A stretch of 64,000 bases of DNA from Meghimatium bilineatum (lineage: Eukaryota; Mollusca; Gastropoda; Stylommatophora; Philomycidae): the NCBI GenBank assembly GCA_034231615.1, contig CM067314.1, positions 13,085,415 through 13,149,414 on the forward strand. The letters are read 5' to 3'. This document shows, piece by piece, positions 1 to 9,761 of the stretch. A model generated the notes under the pieces. It was not told the DNA's origin. It did no database searches and saw only the letters and a program-made list of their open reading frames with translations. Numbering within the stretch: position 1 is the stretch's first letter; each line of letters begins with the position of its first letter. Position numbers and translations under genes: made by a program.

Positions 1-1720
1 TCCAGTATGTAATTTAGCTGCAGTTATTTTCTAGCATGACGTAGCCATCAATCCAGTATGTATTTTAGCTGCAGTTATTTCCTCTCATGAAGTAGCCATC
101 AATCCAGTAAATATTTTAGCTGCAGTTATTTTCTAGCACGACGTAGCCATCAATCCAGTATGTATTTTAGCTGCAGTTATTTTCCAGCATGACGTAGCCA
201 TCAATCCAGTATGTATTTTAGCTGCAGTTATTTTCTAGAAAGACGTAGCCACCAATCCAGTATGTATTTTAGCTGCAGTTATTTCCTCTCATGAAGTAGC
301 CATCAATCCAGTATGTATTTTAGCTGCAGTTATTTTCTAGCATGACGTAGCCATCAATCCAGTATGTATTTTAGCTGCAGTTATTTCCTCTCATGAAGTA
401 GCCATCAATCCAGTATGTATTTTAGCTGCAGTTATTTTCTAGCACGACGTAGCCATCAATCCAGTATGTATTTTAGCTGCAGTTATTTTCCAGCATGACG
501 TAGCCATCAATCCAGTATGTATTTTAGCTGCAGTTATTTTCTAGAAAGACGTAGCCACCAATCCAGTATGTATTTTAGCTGCAGTTATTTCCTCTCATGA
601 AGTAGCCATCAATCCAGTATGTATTTTAGCTGCAGTTATTTCCTCTCATGACGTAGCCATCAATCCAGTATGTATTTTAGCTGCAGTTATTTTCCAGCAC
701 GACGTAGCCATCAATCCAGTATGTATTTTAGCTGCAGTTATTTTCCAGCATGACGTAGCCATCAATCCAGTATGTATTTTAGCTGCAGTTATTTTCTAGA
801 AAGACGTAGCCACCAATCCAGTATGTATTTTAGCTGCAGTTATTTCCTCTCATGAAGTAGCCATCAATCCAGTATGTATTTTAGCTGCAGTTATTTCCTC
901 TCATGACGTAGCCATCAATCCAGTATGTATTTTAGCTGCAGTTATTTTCTAGCATGACGTAGCCATCAATCCAGTATGTATTTTAGCTGCAGTTATTTCC
1001 TCTCATGAAGTAGCCATCAATCCAGTATGTATTTTAGCTGCAGTTATTTCCTCTCATGACGTAGCCACCAATCCAGTATGTATTTTAGCTGCAGTTATTT
1101 TCTAGCATGACGTAGCCATCAATCCAGTATGTATTTTAGCTGCAGTTATTTCCTCTCATGAAGTAGCCATCAATCCAGTATGTATTTTAGCTGCAGTTAT
1201 TTCCTCTCATGACGTAGCCATCAATCCAGTATGTATTTTAGCTGCAGTTATTTTCTAGCATGACGTAGCCATCAATCCAGTATGTATTTTAGCTGCAGTT
1301 ATTTTCTAGCACGATGTAGCCACCAATCCAGTATGTATTTTAGCTGCAGTTATTTTCTAGAAAGACGTAGCCACCAATCCAGTATGTATTTTAGCTGCAG
1401 TTATTTTCTAGCAAGACGTAGCCATCAATCCAGTATGTATTTTAGCTGCAGTTATTTCCTCTCATGAAGTAGCCATCAATCCAGTATGTATTTTAGCTGC
1501 AGTTATTTCATCTCATGAAGTAGCCATCAATCCAGTATGTATTTTAGCTGCAGTTATTTCCTCTCATGAAGTAGCCATCAATCCAGTATGTATTTTAGCT
1601 GCAGTTATTTCCTCTCATGAAGTAGCCATCAATCCAGTATGTATTTTAGCTGCAGTTATTTCCTCTCATGAAGTAGCCATCAATCCAGTATGTATTTTAG
1701 CTGCAGTTATTTTCTAGGCA
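1..1720. repeat. 51-bp minisatellite, about 34 copies
   Basis: Tandem array of a unit beginning tccagtatgtattttagctg. Unit starts stay in exact 51-bp phase from base 1 to base 1684, so 33 consecutive units carry no net indel. Units differ mainly in a block near positions 28-41: cctctcatgaag, cctctcatgacg, tctagcatgacg, tccagcatgacg, tctagaaagacg and variants. The variants recur in order, giving higher-order structure (see findings). The array is cut by the left window edge, so its true length is unknown. Because 51 is a multiple of 3, a 61-residue frame with a 17-residue repeat opens at 1282-1467; nothing suggests it is a gene. Confidence 0.98.
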
Positions 1721-1884
1721 ATGTAAATAAGTTATGTGAATTGCCACTGCTTTGTGAATGGTCCGGGTTCACAGTTTCCTACGATGAGGCTTGACATCAG
1801 CTACCCAATGTCTTACCCGTTCGATGTGCCTACTATACCACTCCACAACGGAGCCGGATAATGGAAACAATACGTCTACTTCCT

Positions 1885-2003
1885 CCGCACTCGCTATCTC
1901 AAACTCCTGCCAATTAGTCCGGAGAACGGAGTGCGTCATGTCATTGTTTATAGCGTTTCTACGATATCTGCGCCTTTCTGCCTGGCGCATCCTAATCCAA
2001 CAT
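1885..2003 (-). mobile_element. F1 element, degraded fragment
   Basis: Partial copy of the F1 short element described at 14826-15101. It retains tctcaaactcctgcc, gtccggagaacgg, and gatatctgcgcctttc in the usual order, then loses similarity. The outer end with the (GAA)n tail and the half carrying the GTCG...CGAC block are missing. The preceding bases 1721-1884 hold nothing I recognise. Confidence 0.6.
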
Positions 2004-2084
2004 GGAAACTTTACTATACCGATTGGGTAAACTTGGAAACTTTACTGTACCGATATATACTAGTTTGGGTCGAAATCAGATAAG

Positions 2085-2215
2085 TCGGGCTATTGATGAA
2101 AATAAAACGGCGACACAATGCATTCTTGTTTTTTGTCTACAGCCTCAGAGAATCCGCTAGGAATATCGTTCTGCTGCAAGAGACACGAAATTTGAAAACG
2201 ATTGCCTTAAATCAA
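2085..2215 (+). mobile_element. F2 element, degraded copy
   Basis: Matches the F2 family (best copy 55788-55948) in the order aaaataaaacggcgacacaa, gcattc, ...ctagg..., ctgctgcaagaga. The tail is lost. Sense is defined by the family's (GAA)n 3' tail. Confidence 0.5.
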
Positions 2216-2219
2216 AGTA

Positions 2220-2640
2220 ACTGTAATCCCAAAAAATTTAATTAACAAAGGAAACATAATCGTTTATTTTAATTCTCAGCAACTGAAATTAAATTTCTAG
2301 AAATTTGATTTAAAAATAAGAGAATATGACATGACCCGATTCTTCTATTCCACGTTTTCTTGGGTGAAGGCTGTCGTCGCTGCTAAACTGCAAATTTATC
2401 TGCTATGCGCAAGTTGTCCTCATTATTCCGGGTCATGTTCAGAAGGTCCTAGATATCGACGTTTCGACCAAAGAACCATTATCAAAAAACAATACACAGT
2501 ACACGTCGAACAAAGAACAGAACTGGCCAAATGTACGAAAGAGCATAATTTTTAATCCTACCTCCTCCTTGCCTCCTTAAGGGAAAAATCCTGGCATTGT
2601 AAAGCACACATGTAAACACGAATCATTCATTAGTTATCCA
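2220..2640. other. no recognisable feature
   Basis: About 420 bases of AT-rich sequence. One 74-codon frame (2331-2555, +) has no recognisable domain and no repeat character; I do not call it a gene. Confidence 0.5.
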
Positions 2641-2644
2641 CTGA

Positions 2645-2772
2645 AGACGAATGTGTCGGACCACATAAATAAAACTGTGACACAACGCATTTCCATTCTC
2701 AGAACTACATCCTGATGGAAATCTAGTAGGATCGTTATCCTGCTACAAGAGATAAAGCAGGAGGTTTCAGTT
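2645..2772 (+). mobile_element. F2 element, partial
   Basis: Second F2 copy, sense orientation: gaagacgaatgtgtcgg, aaataaaactgtgacacaac, gcatttccattctcag, aactacatcctgatggaaat, ctagtagga, cctgctacaagaga, gcaggag. It fuses at the 3' side to the 41-bp direct duplication that follows, and the (GAA)n tail is missing. Confidence 0.65.
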
Positions 2773-2845
2773 GAGAAGGAAAGCTGGTGAAGAACAAACC
2801 ATTAGTTTCAGTTGAGAAGGAAAGCTGGTGAAGAACAAACCATTA
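2764..2845. repeat. 41-bp direct duplication
   Basis: Two identical adjacent 41-bp copies (2764-2804 and 2805-2845), each beginning gtttcagttgagaagg. It overlaps the end of the F2 copy and lies just upstream of the target-site duplication of the following LINE. Confidence 0.95.
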
Positions 2846-2890
2846 GTTTCTTACCGTAAAGTATTTGACTCTGTTATCATCATCATGTGA

Positions 2891-3597
2891 TACAATCAGA
2901 ACACCGACAGGAAAATTCTGCAATAATTATGATGCAGAAATCCAGGCAATTAGTGTGGCAGCTAAAAAACTGCTGAACTCCAACTCTGACCTACAGCCTG
3001 TGGTATTCCTGACAGATGCAAGGTCAGTGCTTCAAGCTCTCCAGTCTGGAAAACTAACAGACTTGAAAAAACTACTTAGCGAATTGTCTTCCCAGTATAG
3101 GGTAACCATGCAGTGGATACCCTCTCACTGTGGAATACCAGGAAATGAAAAAGCAGACCAACTGGCTAAGGAAGGTGCTGCCGAAGACCAACCAGATATA
3201 CCAATCACCTACCATCAGAAAAAACAGATGATCAAGTCAATAAGAAAGCCACAAACACCAACACAAGATGACTATCACATTATGAACAGATCAGAACAAG
3301 TTATAAATCTACGCCTCAGAACAGGACACAACCGACTCCGCAGTCACATGTATACAAAGTTCAAGATTGGCAGCACGGCCATGTGTACATGTGGACAGGC
3401 AGCACAGAGTGCCAAACATATACTTCAAGAGTGTTCTGAGCATGAAACGCTGAGGCAGACATATTGGCCAGAGGTAACAACACTGGAATCAAAGCTCTAT
3501 GGGACACTGTATGAACTACAGAGGACAGTGAGTTTTATTAAGGAGACAGAATTACAGATATAGACATGTTTCAAGTGAACGAAAGAAGAAGAAGAAA
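2891..3597 (+). pseudogene. 5'-truncated I/Jockey-type LINE: RNase H plus C-terminal zinc knuckle
   Basis: A frame open to 3563 encodes the C-terminal part of a non-LTR retrotransposon ORF2. RNase H degrades the RNA strand of the cDNA hybrid. The second acidic residue (DAEIQAI), the third (FLTDARSVLQAL) and the block WIPSHCGIPGNEKADQLAKE, with catalytic His and the last Asp, are visible. The first motif (TDGS) is missing, so the domain is truncated. A CxC-x8-H-x4-C knuckle follows (CTCGQAAQSAKHILQEC), as in LINE C-termini. The stop at 3561-3563 is followed by a short 3'UTR ending in (GAA)n. A perfect 12-bp target-site duplication, atcatcatgtga, lies at 2879-2890 and 3598-3609. The truncated copy cannot transpose by itself. 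Confidence 0.9.
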
Positions 3598-3609
3598 ATC
3601 ATCATGTGA

Positions 3610-4060
3610 CATATTCTTTCTAGCACGTAGTCTTCTCTATGGATATCTTGAATTCTCCGCGGTCTTGAGGAAGTTGCCCTGCCTCTTTTGATGACATACG
3701 CAGGCATTCTTGAATGTCTTTTGTCCAACAGCGTATTGGGTAACATTTCCCCTGTTGCATTCTATATCATCCCCTCCAGTAACACCCTCTCCATTATGTT
3801 GTATCTCTTAATGTGACCGGGAAAACAACTAGCTTTCTCTTGAATATGTTGTTCAGAAGCGAGCCTTCCTGGACGTTATTGTTCGTAACACCTCCTGGTT
3901 TGTTTTCCTTGCTGTCCATGGTGTTCTCAGAACTCTTCTATCGCACTTTAATTCAAATGATATTATTCTCTTGGCCACTGTGCTATTTAGTGTCCATGTT
4001 TCACATCCATATGTTGCCAGAGGAACACGCATATTCGTAATAAACATCCGACCATCCAAA
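3610..4060 (-). pseudogene. RTE-like LINE, C-terminal RT tail, frameshifted
   Basis: On the minus strand from 4059 the frame reads ATYGCETWTLNSTVAKR, then SFELKCDRRVLRTPWTARKT and NQEVLRTI. This is the conserved tail after the RT palm in RTE-like non-LTR elements: a YGCETWT motif, a basic RRVLR helix and NxEVL. Shortly after, the frame is lost, and a second minus frame (3552-3746) continues with degraded sequence, so at least one frameshift or stop is present. The RNase H LINE at 2891-3597 abuts it. There is no N-terminal endonuclease or RT catalytic core here, so this is a 5'-truncated dead copy. Confidence 0.75.
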
Positions 4061-4220
4061 TCCTTTCTTGACCTATCGACAACAACACGTAATCACACAA
4101 CCCTAATGCGCGTCACTACGAGAGGCTACTTGGTTCTGTTCATTGATTGGCGATATGTGAGTAAGGCTCTTGAAGTGATGCGTAATATAGTAGTGTGCTG
4201 TGGTGTTTTTGTTGATAATC

Positions 4221-4264
4221 CAAAAACAGGTCAAAAACAGGTCAAAAACAGGTCAAATACAGGT
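4221..4264. repeat. 11-bp tandem repeat, 4 copies
   Basis: Four copies of caaaaacaggt, the last with one substitution (caaatacaggt). Confidence 0.95.
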
Positions 4265-4329
4265 GACCGGTGAGTGGACGTTTACATTTATTTATATGGC
4301 CTGCTCTATAGTTTGTCGTGGATGAAAGA

Positions 4330-4493
4330 GATGACAGTGTGACTGCCTTCCAGAGAACTTGCGTCAGGAAGATGACAGTGTGGCTGGCTTCAAGAGAACT
4401 TGCGTCAGGAAGATGACAGTGTGGCTGGATTCAAGAGAACTTGCGTCAGGAAGATGACAGTGTGGCTGGATTCAAGAGAACTTGCGTCAGGAA
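4330..4493. repeat. 41-bp minisatellite, 4 copies
   Basis: Unit starts gatgacagtgtggctgg and ends gcgtcaggaa; exact 41-bp spacing at 4330, 4371, 4412 and 4453. The first copy is the most divergent. Confidence 0.95.
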
Positions 4494-4576
4494 GATGGCA
4501 TGTATCTTTTTTCCTATGTATCTATAAATGAGACCATCATAGTAGGCTGCGACATTGCTATTTTAGATTGAAAGAA

Positions 4577-4795
4577 ATTGACATAGATGATTGACTTCAT
4601 TGTACTCAAGTTATCCTCAAGTTATTAGCATTGTACTCAAGCTATATATGTACTCCGGTCCCTCTCAGCGAAGCGGCACGCCACCTGCCTAGAGTACCAC
4701 TCATAGCTCCCAAAACTTAAACAAGACGTCGCGAGTTGGATTTGAACATCGACCACTTTAATACAATCCGAACGGCTTAGCCACTACATCTGGAA
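4577..4795 (-). mobile_element. SINE-D, tRNA-derived
   Basis: Minus-strand copy of the family at 39029-39258. Read on the minus strand it has a tRNA-like head, with A box tggctaagccgttcgg and B box gatgttcaaatccaac, then the family body (gagctatgagtggtactc, aggcaggtggcgtgccgctt, gagagggaccggagtaca). The tail side (4580-4650) carries a small internal duplication of tgtactcaag. Pol III transcription is known for such heads; activity here is not shown. Confidence 0.8.
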
Positions 4796-4856
4796 GATTC
4801 CTAAAATATTATTGGATGTATATTATACGGTCTATATTTTCTAATTTAGAATTACG

Positions 4857-6099
4857 CGGGGAGATAGGGGAGAATTGTTTAATAAGTAGAGACACATACA
4901 CAACCAACGAGGGAGATAGGGGAGAATTGTTTAATAAGTAGAGACACATACACAACCAACGAGGGAGATAGGGGAGAATTGTTTAATAAGTAGAGACACA
5001 TACACAACCAACGAGGGAGATAGGGGAGAATTGTTTAATAAGTAGAGACACATACACAACCAACGAGGGAGATAGGGGAGAATTGTTTAATAAGTAGAGA
5101 CACATACACAACCAACGAGGGAGATAGGGGAGAATTGTTTAATAAGTAGAAGATGAGACACATACACAACCAATGACGGAGATAGGGGAGAATTGTTTAA
5201 TAAGTAGAAGATGAGACACATACACAACCAACGAGGGAGATAGGGGAGAATTGTTTAATAAGTAGAAGATGAGACACATACACAACCAACGAGGGAGATA
5301 GGGGAGAAATGTTTAATTAGTAGAGACACATACACAACCAACGAGGGAGATAGGGGAGAATTGTTTAATAAGTAGAGACAAATACACAACCAACGAGGGA
5401 GATAGGGGAGAATTGTTTAATAAGTAGAGACACATACACAACCAACGGGGGAGATAGGGGAGAATTGTTTAATAAGTAGAGACACATACACAACCAACGA
5501 GGGAGATAGGGGAGAATTGTTTAATAAGTAGAAGATGAGACACATACACAACCAACGAGGGAGATAGGGGAGAAATGTTTAATTAGTAGAGACACATACA
5601 CAACCAACGAGGGAGATAGGGGAGAATTGTTTAATAAGTAGAGACACATACACAACCAACGAGGGAGATAGGGGAGAATTGTTTAATAAGTAGAAGATGA
5701 GACACATACACAACCAACGAGGGAGATAGGGGAGAATTGTTTAATAAGTAGAAGATGAGACACATACACAACCAACGATGGAGATAGGGGAAAATTGTTT
5801 AATAAGTAGAGACACATACACAACCAACGAGGGAGATAGGGGAGAATTGTTTAATAAGTAGAAGATGAGACACATACACAACCAATGACGGAGATAGGGG
5901 AGAATTGTTTAATAAGTAGAGACACATACACAACCAACGAGGGAGATAGGGGAGAATTGTTTAATAAGTAGAGACACATACACAACCAACGAGGGAGATA
6001 GGGGAGAAATGTTTAATTAGTAGAGACACATACACAACCAACGAGGGAGATAGGGGAGAGTTGTCTAATAAGTAGAGACACATACACAACCAACGAGCT
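4857..6099. repeat. 52/58-bp minisatellite, 23 copies
   Basis: Unit contains gagataggggagaattg and gacacatacacaaccaac. Two length classes alternate: 52 bp (agtagagacac) and 58 bp (agtagaagatgagacac, a 6-bp aagatg insertion). A third type, gaaatgtttaattag, recurs three or four times. All frames are closed by stops, so it is not coding-like. Confidence 0.97.
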
Positions 6100-6532
6100 A
6101 CGGGAAATATCAACATACATTCCCTTCGATGTCTGCTAAAAGAGACAAAACCCCTAAGAGAATGGCCAAAGTGTACCGCAGCTGATTCCGAAAATCACCT
6201 TTAATTGTTCCTTTTCATACGAATCATTGTTAGAAACTGCATTATAGAAATATATAGAAATTATATAAATTGTAATTTGTATTTTCATGTAGAACAATTT
6301 GAAATAAAAAGTGTTTCCATCACTGCATGTTTTCTTATTACGTCTTGCAGAAATAACTTTGATATAATGGTGGTCATAAATAAAAACCTATTTGCTATTG
6401 CATTTCTCACAAGGTATATTTTTTTTAAACAAGTGTTACAGACGTTTGTTAGGAATTATCTGTATAGAACATAACACGAGTATATTTGTCCTGCAGTAAA
6501 CAAACAAACTTGCAGGTTATCAAGAACCACTT
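6100..6532. other. AT-rich spacer, no gene seen
   Basis: A plus frame (6205-6474, 89 codons) is low-complexity and AT-driven, with no domain I recognise. Nothing else seen. Confidence 0.5.
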
Positions 6533-7008
6533 TTGGTAGTGCTGAACGGTGTAAACTTGTTTGGTAGTGCTGAAAGGTGTAAATTTGTTTGGTAGTGCTG
6601 AAAGGTGTAAACTTGTTTGGTAGTGCTGAAAGGTGTAAACTTGTTTGGTAGTGCTGAAAGGTGTAAACTTGTTTGGTAGTGCTGAACGGTGTAAACTTGT
6701 TTGGTAGTGCTGAACTGTGTAAACTTGTTTGGTAGTGCTGAACTGTGTAAACTTGTTTGGTAGTGCTGAACTGTGTAAACTTGTTTGGTAGTGCTGAACT
6801 GTGTAAACTTGTTTGGTAGTGCTGAACTGTGTAAACTTGTTTGGTAGTGCTGAACTGTGTAAACTTGTTTGGTAGTGCTGAACTGTGTAAACTTGTTTGG
6901 TAGTGCTGAACTGTGTAAACTTGTTTGGTAGTGCTGAACTGTGTAAACTTGTTTGGTAGTGCTGAACTGTGTAAACTTGTTTGGTAGTGCTGAACGGTGT
7001 ATACTTGT
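6533..7008. repeat. 28-bp minisatellite, 17 copies
   Basis: Unit ttggtagtgctgaactgtgt plus aaacttgt, exact 28-bp phase from 6533 to 7008 with no indels. Three subtypes occur in blocks: gaacggtgt (copies 1, 6 and 17), gaaaggtgt (copies 2-5) and gaactgtgt (copies 7-16). Because 28 is not a multiple of 3 and no minus frame of the unit has a stop, all three minus frames stay open for about 195 codons. This is an arithmetic effect, not evidence for a protein. Confidence 0.98.
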
Positions 7009-7023
7009 TTGGTTTGAAACTGT

Positions 7024-7243
7024 AACACGACACGGCTCACTTTCTAAAATTATTTCGCAAGGAACAGTCAGTGGTGGAAGAAGAGGAGGTAAACAGAGAA
7101 AATTCTGGATTGATAACATCAAGGAAAGGTATGGGTATGGTTTTTCTACACTCCTTTAAATGGCTGAGGGTAGAGATGTTTGGGGAGTGTTTTGTTTTGA
7201 TGCCTCCAGTGTGCTGTCGCTACGTCCCTAGAGGGTTATACGT
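7024..7243 (+). pseudogene. RTE-U: LINE 3' end, C-terminal RT tail
   Basis: Plus-strand frame from about 7024 reads RHGSLSKIISQGTV, GGRRGGKQRKFWIDNIKERY, then after an in-frame stop MAEGRDVW. This is the recognisable extreme C-terminus of an RTE-like RT: a basic GRRxGxxRKxWxDNIKE block followed by MAxxRDxW. Only about 60 codons remain, so it is strongly 5'-truncated and joined directly to the 28-bp array. The end runs straight into the (TTA)n tract at 7244, as expected if the tract grew from the element's microsatellite-like tail. Confidence 0.75.
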
Positions 7244-7244
7244 C

Positions 7245-7311
<67 letters not shown>
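7244..7311. repeat. (TTA)n microsatellite
   Basis: About 22 perfect TTA units at the 3' end of the RTE-U remnant; probably its expanded 3' tail. Confidence 0.97.
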
Positions 7312-7312
<1 letters not shown>

Positions 7313-8345
7313 GACACATTGCGACTTATTAATTTTACCCGAAAAGAAACATTGTCTTTCGAATTGTACAATTTGAATTATAGCAAGTACGATGATTGTG
7401 CATGGTTTTACGATATGAATTCTAGCAATCACGATTGTGCATAGTTTGAAAATGTATATTGGCATGATTCCTTGTCGACAACGATACTACAGGGAACAGT
7501 CGGAGATGGGAGTGGCAGATGGGAGTGGGGGGTCAAAGACTTTTTTTCCTAACTCATTGGCACCGCTGCAGAAATCGCTGGATAACTCTGATCATATTTC
7601 AATGTATACAGTATGGTACCCTTATGTCCCTGGCGGGATATGGGTAAGTATGGATGAATGAATGGTGAGATTGTTGGTTCAACCGTTCCGCCTCGCTTTC
7701 CGATAACCACTTTAAATATTAAATACAACTTAGTCAAAAACGAATAGGGATACACCGTGAGGATGTCTATGTCAGAGTTCTCGTCTTGATTCACAATCCT
7801 CTAGGGATCAACCTTCATTAACAGTTAAATGGGAATCATGTCAACAGATCATTAAAGTTCCGCCTGAGATATCTCAATATTAACCTGGTTTAATGGAAAA
7901 CCTTTCTAATTATCGTCCTTTGTCGTGTTGTGGGTGGTCGGTGATCGAGTTTTACATATTGTACAATGTCTGTCAACATTGAGATCTAGGATCAAATCTC
8001 GATGATAGCTGTACTTTTGTTATTATTTAGATGTTGTGAGGAGCTAGAAAGTCACAAGTAGATCTTGATTCTTGATTAGAAAACTGGCCTCACAGCACGT
8101 GGGGCATTCCCATAAGTGCCCTGCCCTCTGTTTCAGCAGTCATTCAACTCGATGGTGTTTCGAGTCCAATGCCGCTTTAAACAGACGTCGACATCATGGC
8201 ACAACTCTGACTCTACCGACAGTTTTCTTTGTTGTTCAGCCCACCCACGCCGTGTCCGTAACTAGTTCAAGCACAACGTCGGCATGTCGGAACAACATGG
8301 TAACTGTTATCGGAGGTTACGACTACATGTAGATAAAAAACCATC
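7312..8345. other. about 1 kb without recognisable gene
   Basis: Mixed-composition sequence. Frames at 7437-7661 (+), 7549-7794 (-) and 8072-8332 (+) are 74-86 codons long and show no family motif. I see no repeat, tRNA or element here. Confidence 0.5.
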
Positions 8346-8358
8346 TACAGTTTTCATC

Positions 8359-9250
8359 TAGTAACGCAAAATGAGGTAAACAGGTTACTAAAACACTTAC
8401 CTAGCCTATTAATAAAAATATATTTTAAAAAAACATACAATAAAACTAAACAGGACAATTCTCAACGTATCGGCTCAAATTGAACCTTTTTCAAGAGACA
8501 AACAACAGAAAACGACAAAATAAAAAACAAAATAGATGTCTATATTTCATCAAGCCCCCGTCTCCATAATAGCGCAGGGATGGCAACGCATGTAGTAAAA
8601 GTGAAAATGCGTGCATTCATTAACCTCATCATTACTCATCTATCATTGTCATATGCCATTCTTGTTGGCGTAGGTGACCATGGTTCTCTGTTCACAGTAT
8701 TGTTATCAGGATCGTTGTTCCAAGCCTTGCTAGGTTGTCACACGAATATTTTCTCACGTCCCCATCTGTCTCTGTTCCCTTCAGTCGTGCCTGTTGTGAC
8801 TATGTTCTTAAAACCTGCCTGTCTGATAGAGTGACTAAAGGGGTATTTTTCTTATCTTTTTCTTTTATTATTCTTGCACTCATCTATAGTGTCTCTAATT
8901 TCCCACTTTCGGTTTGTTTATAATGAATGCACGCATTTTCACTTTTACTAGATGCGTTGCCATCCCTGCGCTATTATGGAGACGGGGGCTTGATGAAATA
9001 TAGACATCTATTTTGTTTTTTATTTTGTCGTTTTCTGTTGTTTGTCTCTTGAAAAAGGTTCAATTTGAGCCGATACGTTGAGAATTGTCCTGTTTAGTTT
9101 TATTGTATGTTTTTTTAAAATATATTTTTATTAATAGGCAAGGTAAGTGTTTTAGTAACCTGTTTACCTCATTTTGCGTTACTATTTGTTCATTAGGTTA
9201 CTGCGGCACCATCCACTTTGTCGGACACCCTCTGACCATTTGGTTATTTA
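8359..9250 (-). mobile_element. foldback element FB, copy 1 (inverted arms around an RTE-X)
   Basis: Two arms, about 8360-8622 and 8919-9183, are near-perfect reverse complements (left agtaacgcaaaatgaggtaa, right ttacctcattttgcgttact). Only the right end extends a further 67 bp, to ggttattta. The whole is flanked by a perfect 13-bp direct repeat, tacagttttcatc (8346-8358 and 9251-9263), which I read as the target-site duplication. The second copy (32099-32641) has the same ends in reverse orientation. Class is unknown. I orient it with the asymmetric extension (ataaccaaatgg) as the start, which puts this copy on the minus strand. Confidence 0.85.
8626..8918 (-). pseudogene. RTE-X 3' end inside the foldback loop
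   Basis: Minus-strand match to the RTE-X 3' end at 28449-28870 and 24100-24289: catcat tail at 8630, ttggcgtaggtgacca, ctgttcacagtattgttatc, gttgtgactatgttctta, aaacctgcctgtctgat, and near 8905 the block corresponding to ataaacaaactggaaagtgg. The middle of the family sequence is missing, so this is an internally deleted copy. It forms essentially all of the loop between the inverted arms. Confidence 0.75.
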
Positions 9251-9279
9251 TACAGTTTTCATCCCACGCCTGAACCGTC

Positions 9280-9447
9280 CAAGGACATTTGCGGTCAGAA
9301 TATGGTTTATTAGCCATCTACCAACTCATAGTCAAGGACATTTGCGGTCAGAATAGGGTTTATTAGCCATCTACCAACTCATAGTCAAGGACATTTGCGG
9401 TCAGAATAGGGTTTATTAGCCATCTACCAACTCATAGTCAAGGACAT
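9280..9447. repeat. 53-bp minisatellite, 3 copies
   Basis: Unit begins caaggacatttgcggtcaga; starts at 9280, 9333 and 9386, then 9 bp of a fourth. It begins just outside the right target-site duplication of the foldback element. Confidence 0.95.
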
Positions 9448-9524
9448 AACTCTAATTGAATTTCAAAGGTGGATGTAACAAATGGTACTATCATGTGATA
9501 AACGAACAATTTAGATAGTCTTCT

Positions 9525-9745
9525 TCTGCGTTCGTTATCAAGCTCCTAAAGATTAGCAGGCTGTAGTCCGGAAAACTGAATACATTGTGTAAGGGTTTAC
9601 AGGTCAGCTGAGATATCTGCACCTTTCGTCCTGACATGACACATCCGATTTTACATGACAGCTGTGTCACTTTGACCCTCTATGTGATGAGACAGCCAAC
9701 TTTATCCATAATTTGTATTAAACCCATCTTAGTCGCTATCTACAA
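9525..9745 (-). mobile_element. F1 element, diverged copy
   Basis: Begins tcttcttctgcgttcgtt (reverse of the (GAA)n tail), followed by gattagcaggctgtagtccg, gatatctgcacctttcgtc, acacatccga, gagacagccaac and cttagtcgctatctac. Many substitutions and small insertions; the far end is lost. Confidence 0.8.
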
Positions 9746-9761
9746 CACGTGTAGCAGGTTT

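Noticed and set aside
1-1720. CRISPR-like array
   Set aside because: Repeats are directly adjacent with no unique spacers; the organism is eukaryotic. The same applies to all other arrays.
2865-3563. Complete gene with start at 2865
   Set aside because: The first codons are TTG and target sequence upstream of the LINE insertion point at 2891; the element is 5'-truncated.
6449-7122. Three overlapping minus frames of about 195-200 codons
   Set aside because: All three frames of the 28-bp repeat are stop-free on the minus strand; a 28-bp period rotates through the frames, so they are the same repeat read three ways.
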